Positions 18,849-28,890 of a DNA stretch of 51,437 nt are shown in pieces. The translations under genes were made by a program, and so were the position numbers. Source of the stretch: Erysipelotrichaceae bacterium (GTDB taxonomy: Bacteria; Bacillota_I; Bacilli_A; RFN20; CAG-826); contig JALFFX010000009.1 of the NCBI GenBank assembly GCA_022777645.1, positions 1-51,437 on the forward strand, read 5' to 3'. Numbering within the stretch: the first letter of the stretch is position 1; each line of letters begins with the position of its first letter. The notes under the pieces were generated by a model. That model did not search any database. It was not told where the DNA came from and saw nothing but the letters and a program-made list of their open reading frames with translations.

Positions 18849-21020
18849 ATGAAAAGAACATTCGAATTAGATTTCGAAGGCCGCAAAATTGTGGTTGAAG
18901 TTGGCGAAATTGCCAAACAAACCGCCGCGGCAGTTTTGGTACGTTATGGTGAAACAGTTGTATTGAGCAACGTTACAATGTCTAACCATACAGTTGATTG
19001 GGACTTCTTCCCATTATCAGTTGAATACCAAGAAAGAATGTATGCTGCTGGAAAAATTCCAGGATCATTCTTAAGACGTGAATCACGTCCAAGTTCACAC
19101 GCTATTTTAGCAAGTAGAATTACCGACAGAACAATGCGCCCATTGTTCCCAGAAGGATTTAGAAACGAAGTTCAAGTTGTATCACAAGTCATGAGTGTCG
19201 ATTACGATTGTTCACCAGAACTTGCTGCTATGCTTGGATCATCACTTGCCGTTTCCATTAGTGATATTCCATTCAATGGTCCTATCGCTGGTGTCTTTGT
19301 TGGCCGTGTTGATGGCAAACTTGTTATCAACCCAACAGTTGAACAAAAGAAAGTTAGTGATATTGATTTAACAGTTGCTGGTACAGCTGACGCTATTAAC
19401 ATGGTCGAAGCTGGTGCTGCTGAAGTCAGCGAAGAAGATATGCTCGATGCCTTAATGTTTGGTCACGAAGCAGTCAAAAAACTCGTTGCTTTCGAAAATG
19501 AAATTATTAAAGAAGTTGGAAAGCCAAAACGCGAAGTCCAACTCAAAACAATTCCAGAAGAATTAAGAAAAGAAGTCACTGAATTAGTCGACGCAAAATT
19601 ACGCGCTGCCGTTTCAACAGTTGATAAACTCGAAAGAGAAGAAAAAATCAACGCTATCGAAATGGAAACTGAAGCTTTATATGCTGAAAAAGAATATGCA
19701 AGCGAAAAAGAAAAAGCTGTCACAGTTCAAAGAGTTCACAATATTCAAGAAGATATCGTTCACCAAGAAGTTCGTCGTTTAATTACCGATGAAAAAATCC
19801 GTCCAGATGGTCGTAAAGTTGACGAAATCCGCCCTCTTGATGCTCAAGTTGATTTATTACCACGCGCTCATGGTTCAGCCATGTTTACCAGAGGTCAAAC
19901 ACAAGTTATCTCTGTTACAACACTTGGACCACTCTCCGATGAACAAATCATCGATGATTTAACACCTGTTGAAAAGAAACGTTTCATGCATCATTACAAT
20001 TTCCCACAATGGTGTGTTGGACAAACAGGTAAAATCGGCGTTTTAGCCCGTCGTGAAATTGGCCATGGTGCTTTAGGCGAAAGAGCTCTTTCTTACGTCA
20101 TTCCAAGCCAAGAAGATTTCCCATATACAATTCGTACAGTTAGTGAAGTTGTTGAATCAAATGGTTCTTCATCACAAGCTTCTATTTGTGCTGGTTGTAT
20201 GTCACTTATGGCTGCTGGCGTCCCTATTAAAGGTGTTGTCAGTGGTATCGCTATGGGTTTAATTAGTTCCGGACCACTCGATGGCAAACACCCATATACA
20301 ATTCTCACCGATATTCAAGGTTTAGAAGACCACTTCGGTGATATGGACTTCAAAGTTGCTGGTACAGCAAAAGGTATTACTGCTTTACAAATGGACATCA
20401 AAATTGCTGGTGTTACCCGTGAAGTATTAAGCGAAGCATTAGCTCAAGCTCATAAAGCTCGTGCTGAAATTCGCGCTGTTATGGAAAAAGCTATTGCTGA
20501 ACCTCGTCCAGATGTTGCAAAATATGCACCAAAACTTGATAAACTCACAATCGATGTTGATAAGATTCGTGATGTTATCGGTACTGGCGGTAAAGTCATC
20601 AATGAAATTATTGCTCAATGTGATAATGTTCAAATCGATATCGATGATGATGGCCATGTCGTCATTTATCATATGAATCGCGATATGATCAACAAAGCAA
20701 AACAAATGATTGAAGATATCGTTCGCGAAGCTCGTGTTGGTGAAGTTTACGAAGGCGAAGTCACCCGTGTTGAAGATTATGGTGCTTTCGTTAAATTATT
20801 TGGCAACTGCGAAGGTTTATGCCATGTTTCCCGCCTTGGTTGGGGATTTATTGACAAAGCAAGCGATGTTGTCAAAGTTGGCGACGTCTTAAAAGTCCGC
20901 GTTTGCGAAATCGACGAAAAGGGAAAAGTAAAAGTTTCCCATCGCGAATTCGTCGAAAAACCTGCTGGTTATGTTGAAAAACCAGTTGAAAAGAAACCAT
21001 TCAAAGGACATAAAAAATAA
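18849..21020 (+). CDS. pnp: polyribonucleotide nucleotidyltransferase
   Basis: 723 aa with PNPase duplicated RNase PH, KH ('IGTGGKVINEI') and S1 domains. Confidence 0.99.
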   Translation: MKRTFELDFEGRKIVVEVGEIAKQTAAAVLVRYGETVVLSNVTMSNHTVDWDFFPLSVEYQERMYAAGKIPGSFLRRESRPSSHAILASRITDRTMRPLFPEGFRNEVQVVSQVMSVDYDCSPELAAMLGSSLAVSISDIPFNGPIAGVFVGRVDGKLVINPTVEQKKVSDIDLTVAGTADAINMVEAGAAEVSEEDMLDALMFGHEAVKKLVAFENEIIKEVGKPKREVQLKTIPEELRKEVTELVDAKLRAAVSTVDKLEREEKINAIEMETEALYAEKEYASEKEKAVTVQRVHNIQEDIVHQEVRRLITDEKIRPDGRKVDEIRPLDAQVDLLPRAHGSAMFTRGQTQVISVTTLGPLSDEQIIDDLTPVEKKRFMHHYNFPQWCVGQTGKIGVLARREIGHGALGERALSYVIPSQEDFPYTIRTVSEVVESNGSSSQASICAGCMSLMAAGVPIKGVVSGIAMGLISSGPLDGKHPYTILTDIQGLEDHFGDMDFKVAGTAKGITALQMDIKIAGVTREVLSEALAQAHKARAEIRAVMEKAIAEPRPDVAKYAPKLDKLTIDVDKIRDVIGTGGKVINEIIAQCDNVQIDIDDDGHVVIYHMNRDMINKAKQMIEDIVREARVGEVYEGEVTRVEDYGAFVKLFGNCEGLCHVSRLGWGFIDKASDVVKVGDVLKVRVCEIDEKGKVKVSHREFVEKPAGYVEKPVEKKPFKGHKK

Positions 21021-22444
21021 TGTTTGATATCATCGTTATCGGCGCCGGTGTAATCGGCTCATTAATAGCTAGAAAATTGTCTTCCTACAAATGCAATGTT
21101 TTAGTTTTAGACAAAGAAAATGATGTCGGAAATGGCACTTCAATGGCTAATTCTGCAATCGTTCATTCTGGCTATGATCCAGTTCCTGGAACTAATAAAG
21201 CAAAATTCAATGTTTTAGGTAACAAAATGTTTCCTAAGATGTGTGAACAACTCGATGTTAGTTTAGGAAAAATCGGTTCTTTAACTATAGCCGTTAACGA
21301 TGAACAAATTTCTACATTAAAAGAACTTGCTCAAAGAGCAAAAATAAATGGTGTCGAGGTTAAACTTCTCACAAAAGAGGAAGTTATTGCCATCGAACCT
21401 AATATTACAAGTGAAGTGAAAGGAGCCCTTCTTGCCCCTTCAGCAATGATTGTGAATCCTTTCACTCTCACTTTGCACGCTTTAGAAAACGCTGTCGATA
21501 ACGGTGTTAATGTTTGCTTTAACGAAATGGTTAAAGACATAAAATATGTTGATAATCATTTTGAAATCCAAACAGAAAAAAATATTTATCAATCGAGATT
21601 TATCATCAATTGTGCTGGAGTTTATGCTGATCAAATTCACGCCCTTATTGAAGACATTGATTATGAAATTAACCCTCGTAAGGGTCAATATTTCTTATTA
21701 GATCATTTTAAACCTGGTTTTGTTAGACATGTTCTTTTCCCACTTCCAAGTGAAAAAGGAAAAGGTGTATTAGTCTCACCAACAACAAGTGGAAATTATA
21801 TTGTTGGTCCATCTAGCGAATTTACATCATCTAAAGATGATGTTTCAACGGATGCCGAAACACTTAAAAGTGTTAGACAACAAGCTAGTAATCTTGTAAA
21901 AAATATCCCATTTAATCAAACAATTAGAGTTTTTGCAGGCTTAAGACCTACTCCGTCCACTCATGATTTTATAATTGATTTTGCTAAAACAAATAAACAA
22001 TTTATTAATGTTTCTGGCATTGAATCGCCTGGTTTAGCATCTTCCCCTGCAATCGCAGAATATGTAGTTGATAATTTATTGCAATCTGTTTTCACTCTTG
22101 TTAAAAAAGATGATTACAATCCGATTGTTAGAAAACGTATTAACCCTAAAACTTTATCAATAGATGAAAGAAATGCTTTGATTAAAGAAAATAACGCCTA
22201 TGGAAAAATCATTTGCAATTGTGAAAAAGTAACTTTAGGTGAATTGCTTGATGAATTAAATCGAAGCGTGCCTCCAAGAACAATTAAATCTATTAAAAAG
22301 AGATTGAGAATGGGCTTTGGAAAATGCCAAGGTGGATTTTGCCATCCTAATTTAATTAAATTATTAGCATCTTATTATCATGTTGATATGCAAGATATTT
22401 TATATGATGGTGAGAACACTAATATCTGCTGCTTTAAAAAATAA
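21020..22444 (+). CDS. FAD-dependent oxidoreductase, GlpA/LhgO-like with C-terminal BFD-like [2Fe-2S] domain
   Basis: 'DIIVIGAGVIGSLIARKLS', C-terminal 'CNCEKVTLGELLDEL...GKCQGGFC'. Confidence 0.85.
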   Translation: MFDIIVIGAGVIGSLIARKLSSYKCNVLVLDKENDVGNGTSMANSAIVHSGYDPVPGTNKAKFNVLGNKMFPKMCEQLDVSLGKIGSLTIAVNDEQISTLKELAQRAKINGVEVKLLTKEEVIAIEPNITSEVKGALLAPSAMIVNPFTLTLHALENAVDNGVNVCFNEMVKDIKYVDNHFEIQTEKNIYQSRFIINCAGVYADQIHALIEDIDYEINPRKGQYFLLDHFKPGFVRHVLFPLPSEKGKGVLVSPTTSGNYIVGPSSEFTSSKDDVSTDAETLKSVRQQASNLVKNIPFNQTIRVFAGLRPTPSTHDFIIDFAKTNKQFINVSGIESPGLASSPAIAEYVVDNLLQSVFTLVKKDDYNPIVRKRINPKTLSIDERNALIKENNAYGKIICNCEKVTLGELLDELNRSVPPRTIKSIKKRLRMGFGKCQGGFCHPNLIKLLASYYHVDMQDILYDGENTNICCFKK

Positions 22445-22449
22445 GGAAT

Positions 22450-23706
22450 ATGGATATGATTGAAAAAGATTTAGTTATATTGGGCGGTGGAGCGGCTGGA
22501 TTAAGCGCTGCCATTGAAGCACACAATCTCGGCATTAAAGATATATTGTTGCTTGAAAAAAATAATTATTTAGGCGGTATTTTAAATCAATGCATTCATA
22601 ATGGTTTTGGCCTTCATGAATTTAAAGAAGAACTTACCGGACCAGAATTTATGTCGCGCCTTGCTCAAAAGGTAGTTGAATTAAACATTCCTTATCGCCT
22701 TGAAAGCAATATCTTATCTCTAACTAAAGATAAAATTGTTACATATTCAAACGATAGTGAAGGTGTTGTACAAATAAAAGCCAAAAGTGTTATTGTCACT
22801 TGTGGCTCTCTTGAAAGAGGAGCAGGGGCAATAAATCTTGCTGGCGATCGTCCAGTTGGTATTTATACTGCTGGCGAAGCGCAACTCTTGCTTAATAGCT
22901 TTGGCTATTTAGTTGGTAAAAAAGTATTTATTTTAGGAAGCGGCGATATTGGTCTTATCATGGCTCGTAGAATGAGTCTTGAAGGGGCTAAAGTTGTCGG
23001 TGTTGCTGAAATCAACCCTTATAGCGCAGGCTTAAATCGAAATATTGTTCAATGTCTTAACGATTTTGATATCCCACTATATTTATCGACAACTGTTAAA
23101 AAATGCATTGGTAAACATCGTTTAGAAAAAATAGTTTTAGCAAAAGTTGATAACTGCTTCAACATTATTGAAGGAAGTGAATTTGAAGTCGATATCGATT
23201 GCTTGCTTTTATCAGTTGGTCTTTTGCCAAATGTTGCCCTATTAAATAACTTAGGTTTAAATTTTTCATCATCAAAAGGACCTTTAGTTAACCAAGATTA
23301 TGAAACTGAATGCGATGGTGTATTTGTATCAGGTAATGGTTTACATATTCATGATTTAGTTGACTATGTCGCTTTAGAATCTCGCGAAGCAGCACGCGGT
23401 GTTAAAAAATATTTAGATAATAAATTATTAAATAAAGGTCATAAGATTATTGTTAAACCTGGAAAAGGCATATTATATGCTGTTCCAAATTATATTTTTA
23501 TTGATGAAGCTGATGATCAAATTACTTTCAAATTTAGAGTCAATAAGCCGTATAAAGATATTGATATTTTATTTAAAATAGGCGATACAGTTATTCGCAA
23601 AATTCATAAAAATGCGATTATTCCAAGCGAAATGGAAGTAATTAAGATTGAAAAGAATAAATTTGTTGATTGTTTTGATGAATTAACAATTGAAATTAAG
23701 GAATAA
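22450..23706 (+). CDS. NAD(P)/FAD-dependent oxidoreductase
   Basis: 'LVILGGGAAGLSAAIEAHNLG', second nucleotide-binding motif 'KVFILGSGDIGLIMARRM'. Confidence 0.9.
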   Translation: MDMIEKDLVILGGGAAGLSAAIEAHNLGIKDILLLEKNNYLGGILNQCIHNGFGLHEFKEELTGPEFMSRLAQKVVELNIPYRLESNILSLTKDKIVTYSNDSEGVVQIKAKSVIVTCGSLERGAGAINLAGDRPVGIYTAGEAQLLLNSFGYLVGKKVFILGSGDIGLIMARRMSLEGAKVVGVAEINPYSAGLNRNIVQCLNDFDIPLYLSTTVKKCIGKHRLEKIVLAKVDNCFNIIEGSEFEVDIDCLLLSVGLLPNVALLNNLGLNFSSSKGPLVNQDYETECDGVFVSGNGLHIHDLVDYVALESREAARGVKKYLDNKLLNKGHKIIVKPGKGILYAVPNYIFIDEADDQITFKFRVNKPYKDIDILFKIGDTVIRKIHKNAIIPSEMEVIKIEKNKFVDCFDELTIEIKE

Positions 23707-23711
23707 GAAAA

Positions 23712-24053
23712 ATGAAAGAAATGATTTGCATTGTTTGTCCACGAGGATGCCATTTAAAAGTTAATGATAATAATGAAGTAAGTGGCAATTTTTGTCCACG
23801 AGGCGCAAAATACGCGATTGAAGAAATTACTTGTCCTAAACGTTATATAACATCAACTGTTAGAACAATTAATTTAAAAGAAAATCTTGTTCCTGTTAAA
23901 ACAAGTCAAAGCGTCGATAAAAAAATCATCTTTCAGGTTATGGAAGAAATTAAAAAAGCTGTTGTTGATAAACCAATTAAAATTGGTGATGTGATTATCA
24001 AAAATGTATTAAATAGTGGCGCGGATGTTATCGCTACTAAAAATGTTGGTTAG
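23712..24053 (+). CDS. DUF1667 domain protein
   Basis: 'ICIVCPRGCHLKV...NFCPRGAKYAIEEITCPKRYITSTV' Cys pattern; typical neighbour of the two oxidoreductases. Confidence 0.9.
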   Translation: MKEMICIVCPRGCHLKVNDNNEVSGNFCPRGAKYAIEEITCPKRYITSTVRTINLKENLVPVKTSQSVDKKIIFQVMEEIKKAVVDKPIKIGDVIIKNVLNSGADVIATKNVG

Positions 24054-24068
24054 AAAGAAAATATTGAT

Positions 24069-25742
24069 ATGGAAGATAAAATAAAAATCATTCCCTTAGG
24101 CGGTCATGACGAATTTGGTAAAAATTTAACCGTAGTTGAAATAAACGACGATATTTTTGTTTTAAATTGCGGTCTAAAATTTCCTGATAAAACAAAACAC
24201 GGAATTGATTATATTATTCCTCGTTTCGATTATTTAATCGAAAATAAACATAAAATTCGTGGATATTTTATCACACGTGGACAAGATATTGTCTTAGGTG
24301 GTTTAGCGTATGTCATCAAAAGAGCACCTGCTAAAATTTATTGCACAAATGTAACGAAAGATTATATTACATCTTTTGCTATTCATAACCATGCGAAAGT
24401 AGATTACGATTTCGATGTTGTTAATTCCTGCGATGAAAGAATTGTCGCAAACCGCAAAATTAGATTTTTCTCAACATGTACAAATTCTGCAAATAGTTTT
24501 GGTATCGCTATTTCAACAGATCAAGGTAACATCGTTTACATCGATGATTTTGTTGTCGACACAAATGGTGATTCCGGTTTTTCATTCAATTCCAAGATGT
24601 TATCGACTGTTAGTGAAGAAAATACCCTTCTTTGCATGCTTGATTCCCATTATGCTGATAAAATCGGTTATACAAACCCAAGCTATAAGCTTGTACCATT
24701 AATCGAACAAATTTTTAAAGACGCCCAAGGACGCATTTTTATCGCCATTGAAAATCAAGATATTTATAACATTGAAAAAACAATTCAACTTGCTATTAAA
24801 AATAATCGTAAAATCATTGCTTTTGACGAAAACACAAAAGATGCGTTAAATGTTGTTATTAACCAACCGAATTCTTATCTTACAAAATCACATTTTGCGA
24901 CTCTTGACGATTTAAATCGCATGCGCCCGCAAGATATATTAGTAATAATGACTGGATTTGGTCAAAGAGCGTTCCATAAAATCACCTTATTTGCAAGCGG
25001 CAACTATGATGATAAAAGATTGAAATTATTGCCAGGTGATACATTTATTATTGGTTTACATGTCAATAATTCCAATGAAATTATATTTACTGATTCGGTT
25101 GATGAACTTTATAAAAACGATGAAGTAAAGATTTATTATTACAATAAACGTCAATTCAAATTGATGTATGCTTCGCAAGAAGATATCAAAACAATGCTAT
25201 CAACCTTTAGGCCAAAATATTATGTTCCTACTAATGGATCATATCGCCAATTATTAAATAATGCGATGCTATCCTTAGATATGGGAATAGGACTCAATCA
25301 TATGTCAGTTTTTGTTCTTGATAATGGCATGGTTTTATCTATTGATAAATCGGGAGCAAGAATTAGTCCACAAAAAGTCATGACTGGCGAATTGTTAGTC
25401 GATGGCTTAAGTATCGGAGATTCTGATAGTGATATCATCTCTGATCGCTCCACGCTTAGTGGTGATGGTGTTATCGTTCTTGGCGTTGTTGTCGATTTGA
25501 AAAACAAGATGATAGTCGGCGGACCAGATGTTCAAACCCGTGGCTTATTCTTTGTTAAAGATAGTGAAGCAATCTTAAAAGAAGTGACAAGATTATTTAT
25601 TAACATCATTGAAAATGAGCTAAAGAACGAAAGCTTTGATAAAACTCATTGTGAAAATGAAATTCGTGACATTATTTTTAAGGCGATCCGTCGCAATGCC
25701 CAAAAATCGCCTCTTATTATTCCTCTTATTGCAACAATATAA
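24069..25742 (+). CDS. rnj: ribonuclease J family protein
   Basis: 'IIPLGGHDEFGKNLTVVEI...LNCGLKFPD', beta-CASP MBL layout; metal-ligand region appears degenerate. Confidence 0.85.
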   Translation: MEDKIKIIPLGGHDEFGKNLTVVEINDDIFVLNCGLKFPDKTKHGIDYIIPRFDYLIENKHKIRGYFITRGQDIVLGGLAYVIKRAPAKIYCTNVTKDYITSFAIHNHAKVDYDFDVVNSCDERIVANRKIRFFSTCTNSANSFGIAISTDQGNIVYIDDFVVDTNGDSGFSFNSKMLSTVSEENTLLCMLDSHYADKIGYTNPSYKLVPLIEQIFKDAQGRIFIAIENQDIYNIEKTIQLAIKNNRKIIAFDENTKDALNVVINQPNSYLTKSHFATLDDLNRMRPQDILVIMTGFGQRAFHKITLFASGNYDDKRLKLLPGDTFIIGLHVNNSNEIIFTDSVDELYKNDEVKIYYYNKRQFKLMYASQEDIKTMLSTFRPKYYVPTNGSYRQLLNNAMLSLDMGIGLNHMSVFVLDNGMVLSIDKSGARISPQKVMTGELLVDGLSIGDSDSDIISDRSTLSGDGVIVLGVVVDLKNKMIVGGPDVQTRGLFFVKDSEAILKEVTRLFINIIENELKNESFDKTHCENEIRDIIFKAIRRNAQKSPLIIPLIATI

Positions 25743-28579
25743 TGAAAAAAGGTATATCGAAACAAACTATCCGTGTCATGCTCGGTTTAATAGTGGCAAT
25801 GTTCGCCCTTATAACCATTTTTTCAGCCGGTTCAATTTTTGATTTCTTATCAAAAGGCATTTTAATTTGTTTTGGCTTTATAGGTTTTTGGATTATTGTT
25901 CCAACTATTTTCTTATTCGGATTTTATATTATTTTCAAAGATAAATTATCAAAATATAAAATCGGTATATCTTTTATTGGTGTATACATCTTTTTATTAT
26001 TTTTATTAGCGATTGCTTCTTCGTTTTCCTCAAATGGATTTGAAGTCGTTTTACCTAATGAAGAAAATATTGCAACAACATATGTTGTTGATATGTTTAA
26101 AAATTCTTCCTCTACTGTCTTTGTTTCATTTACAAATTGCACCCATATCTTAAAAGAAATTGCTTTGTCTTTTACAGAAAGCGAAAATCATTTTGATGGT
26201 TTTTCAATTTTTAATAGCGCGATTGGCGGTGGCTATATCGGCTTTGCGTTGCTTGGCTGTCTAAATTCACTTTTAACCCCAGTTTTTGCTTTTGTTGTTT
26301 GTTGGGTTATTGAATTTGTTTGCCTTCTTGTTATTTTCAATCAACCAATTAAAAAATTATTTAAATATATCAAAAACAAAAAACATCGCAAATTGGCACG
26401 AGAAGATGTTAGAGCTAATACCTATGATGTAATTGGGCAAAAGAATGAACCGGAAATTAATTATTCTAATAATAACGAATCATTTAATGATGATGATTAT
26501 AATGATGCGATTAAAGAACAAGAAAATATAAATAATCGTGTCAGTTCATTAACTGAGCCAAGTTTTGATCAAAAAGAAAATTATTTAGAAAAAATTGATA
26601 ATAGAAATAGCTTATATCAAGAAAATCCATTTGTTAACAATGAAATTGTTATCGAGAAAAAAGAAGAACCTGTTAGCGAAGTAAAACCTGTTGAAAACGA
26701 AATCATTTCCGAAGAAAAAGAAATAGAAAAAAGTGTTGTTCAAGCTGAAACAAACGTTAAAGAAATCGAACAGGAAGATTTATCTTCATCTTCCTTTGCT
26801 CCAGATCATTTTGAAGATGATCAATTTAGCCAAGATTTCTTTGATGATAATAAAGATGAAAATCTTCAAAAAGAACCTTCAATTGAGGAAATTCTTCCTA
26901 GCTTTGATCGTGAAGAAAACGTCAATGATTCATTAGACAATAATGAAAATCAAGAAATTAAACTTGTAGCTATAGAAGAAAAAACAATAAAGGAAACATT
27001 TGATGATGAATTATCAAGCGAAGATGATAAATTAGTAGTCGAAGAAGAAATCGAAGAAATTAAATATAATGATTACTCATCTTATGAATTAACATCCTAT
27101 GATGTTTTAACTGACCACGAAGATGAGACTCAACTTGAATTAAACGAAGATGATTGTATTAAGAAAACTGAAATATTAAATGAAGCATTCCAAAATCTTG
27201 GTGTTGGTGCAGAAGTTATCGACCATGTTATTGGTCCAACTGTTACTCGTTATAAAGTAAAAACTAATCAATCTGTATCAATTAATAAAGTTCGCAATAT
27301 CATAACCGATTTATCGATTAGAATTGGCGGTATTCCAATCCGTTTTGAAGAAATTGTTCCTGGCGAAGCCAATAGTGGTCTTGAAATCCAAAATTTATAT
27401 ACGGTAACTGTCGGATTAAAAGAATGTTTAAAAGAACTTGATAAAGCTCCAAAATCGAGCCAATACGACATCATTTTTGGTCGCAATATCAATCGTCAAT
27501 TAGTAAAAGCTAATTTTACAAAATTCCCACATTGTTTGATTTGTGGGGCGACAGGTTCAGGCAAATCAGTGTTTTTACACACCACTCTTTTGACATTGCT
27601 TATGAGAAATAGTCCTCGTGATTTACGAATTATGATGATTGACCCGAAAAAGAACGAATTTATGTTCTATGAAGACATTCCTCATCTTCTTTGCCCAATT
27701 ATTACTGATCCAAATCAAGCATATACTGGCTTAAATCGATTAATGGATGAAATGGAACGCCGTAATTCGCTCATGTCAAAAGCAAAAGTACGTGACGTTT
27801 TTGAATATAACGAACTTGCAAAACGCGAAAATAAGCCAACTCTTCCAGTTATCGCTTGTTTTATTGATGAATTTGCTAATTTAAAAAATGAAAACGAAAA
27901 AGTTTGCGACCCACTTGGCCAATTAGTTGCTAAAGCAAGAAGTACTGCAATCCATGTTTTCGTCGGCACCCAAAGACCGTCTGTTGATGTTATTTCTGGT
28001 GTTATCAAATCCAATTTAAATGTGAGAATTGTGTTACGTGTCACAAGTGGTGAAGATTCTCGTGTCGGCGTTGGCGAATTCGGCTGTGAAAAACTTGTTG
28101 GTAATGGCGATATGCTTATTAAATGTGTTCAAGTAAGTCCATATTCTCTCGTCCGTATTCAAGCTCCTTTTGTTAATACATTTGAAATTAATGCGGTCGC
28201 TAATGAAATTCGCAATAAATGCAAAGTTGAATACGATCCACATTTCTTAAATCTTGAAGATCAACCTGTTGAAGCATCAACTCCAATTACTCCGTTAACT
28301 GCGCAACAAACTAAAGAATTACAAGATGAAACTCTATATGAAGCGATTCTTGATTCGCTAAATGGTAAAGAATATTATTCGATTAACCAAATTATTCGTT
28401 TGTTCCATGTTGGCAGTACAAGAGCAGGAAAATTGTTCCAACGTTTAATCGAAGAAGGCTATGTCGCCCAAGTTGCAAATAACGATAATCGCGGCTCAAA
28501 AATCTTAAAAAAAGCCCCAAAAAGTGAAGAATACACAAGTACAGATCAATCTGAAGTTTATTTTGGAGATAAATCGTAA
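25742..28579 (+). CDS. ftsK: DNA translocase FtsK/SpoIIIE
   Basis: N-terminal TMs, acidic linker, 'CGATGSGKSVFLHTTLLTLL', C-terminal gamma winged helix. Confidence 0.97.
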   Translation: MKKGISKQTIRVMLGLIVAMFALITIFSAGSIFDFLSKGILICFGFIGFWIIVPTIFLFGFYIIFKDKLSKYKIGISFIGVYIFLLFLLAIASSFSSNGFEVVLPNEENIATTYVVDMFKNSSSTVFVSFTNCTHILKEIALSFTESENHFDGFSIFNSAIGGGYIGFALLGCLNSLLTPVFAFVVCWVIEFVCLLVIFNQPIKKLFKYIKNKKHRKLAREDVRANTYDVIGQKNEPEINYSNNNESFNDDDYNDAIKEQENINNRVSSLTEPSFDQKENYLEKIDNRNSLYQENPFVNNEIVIEKKEEPVSEVKPVENEIISEEKEIEKSVVQAETNVKEIEQEDLSSSSFAPDHFEDDQFSQDFFDDNKDENLQKEPSIEEILPSFDREENVNDSLDNNENQEIKLVAIEEKTIKETFDDELSSEDDKLVVEEEIEEIKYNDYSSYELTSYDVLTDHEDETQLELNEDDCIKKTEILNEAFQNLGVGAEVIDHVIGPTVTRYKVKTNQSVSINKVRNIITDLSIRIGGIPIRFEEIVPGEANSGLEIQNLYTVTVGLKECLKELDKAPKSSQYDIIFGRNINRQLVKANFTKFPHCLICGATGSGKSVFLHTTLLTLLMRNSPRDLRIMMIDPKKNEFMFYEDIPHLLCPIITDPNQAYTGLNRLMDEMERRNSLMSKAKVRDVFEYNELAKRENKPTLPVIACFIDEFANLKNENEKVCDPLGQLVAKARSTAIHVFVGTQRPSVDVISGVIKSNLNVRIVLRVTSGEDSRVGVGEFGCEKLVGNGDMLIKCVQVSPYSLVRIQAPFVNTFEINAVANEIRNKCKVEYDPHFLNLEDQPVEASTPITPLTAQQTKELQDETLYEAILDSLNGKEYYSINQIIRLFHVGSTRAGKLFQRLIEEGYVAQVANNDNRGSKILKKAPKSEEYTSTDQSEVYFGDKS

Positions 28580-28890
28580 TGGCAGTAGGGATAGATATAG
28601 TCTTTATCCCAAGAATTAAAGATGAATCATTGTTCGCACATGGGATATTATCGACAAATGAATTAAAAATATATGAAAAAAGAAATGATAAAAAAGTGTT
28701 TTTAGCAGGAAGATTTGCAGCTAAAGAAGCATTTTTTAAAGCGCGAAAAACTGGAATAGATCAATCTTTAAAAAATGTGGAAGTTTTATACGATGATAAT
28801 AACGCTCCTTATATTTTATATAAGGAGAATAAATATGAAGTCAGTATATCTCATGATGGAGATTACGCAATCGCAATTGTAATTTTATGA
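28579..28890 (+). CDS. acpS: holo-[acyl-carrier-protein] synthase
   Basis: 'AVGIDIVFIPRI', 'FLAGRFAAKEAFFKA', 'SISHDGDYAIAIV'. Confidence 0.93.
   Translation: MAVGIDIVFIPRIKDESLFAHGILSTNELKIYEKRNDKKVFLAGRFAAKEAFFKARKTGIDQSLKNVEVLYDDNNAPYILYKENKYEVSISHDGDYAIAIVIL

Noticed and set aside
20439-20705. Antisense and alternate-frame ORFs over pnp (e.g. 88 aa and 71 aa)
   Set aside because: Overlap a well-conserved gene and have no recognisable features.
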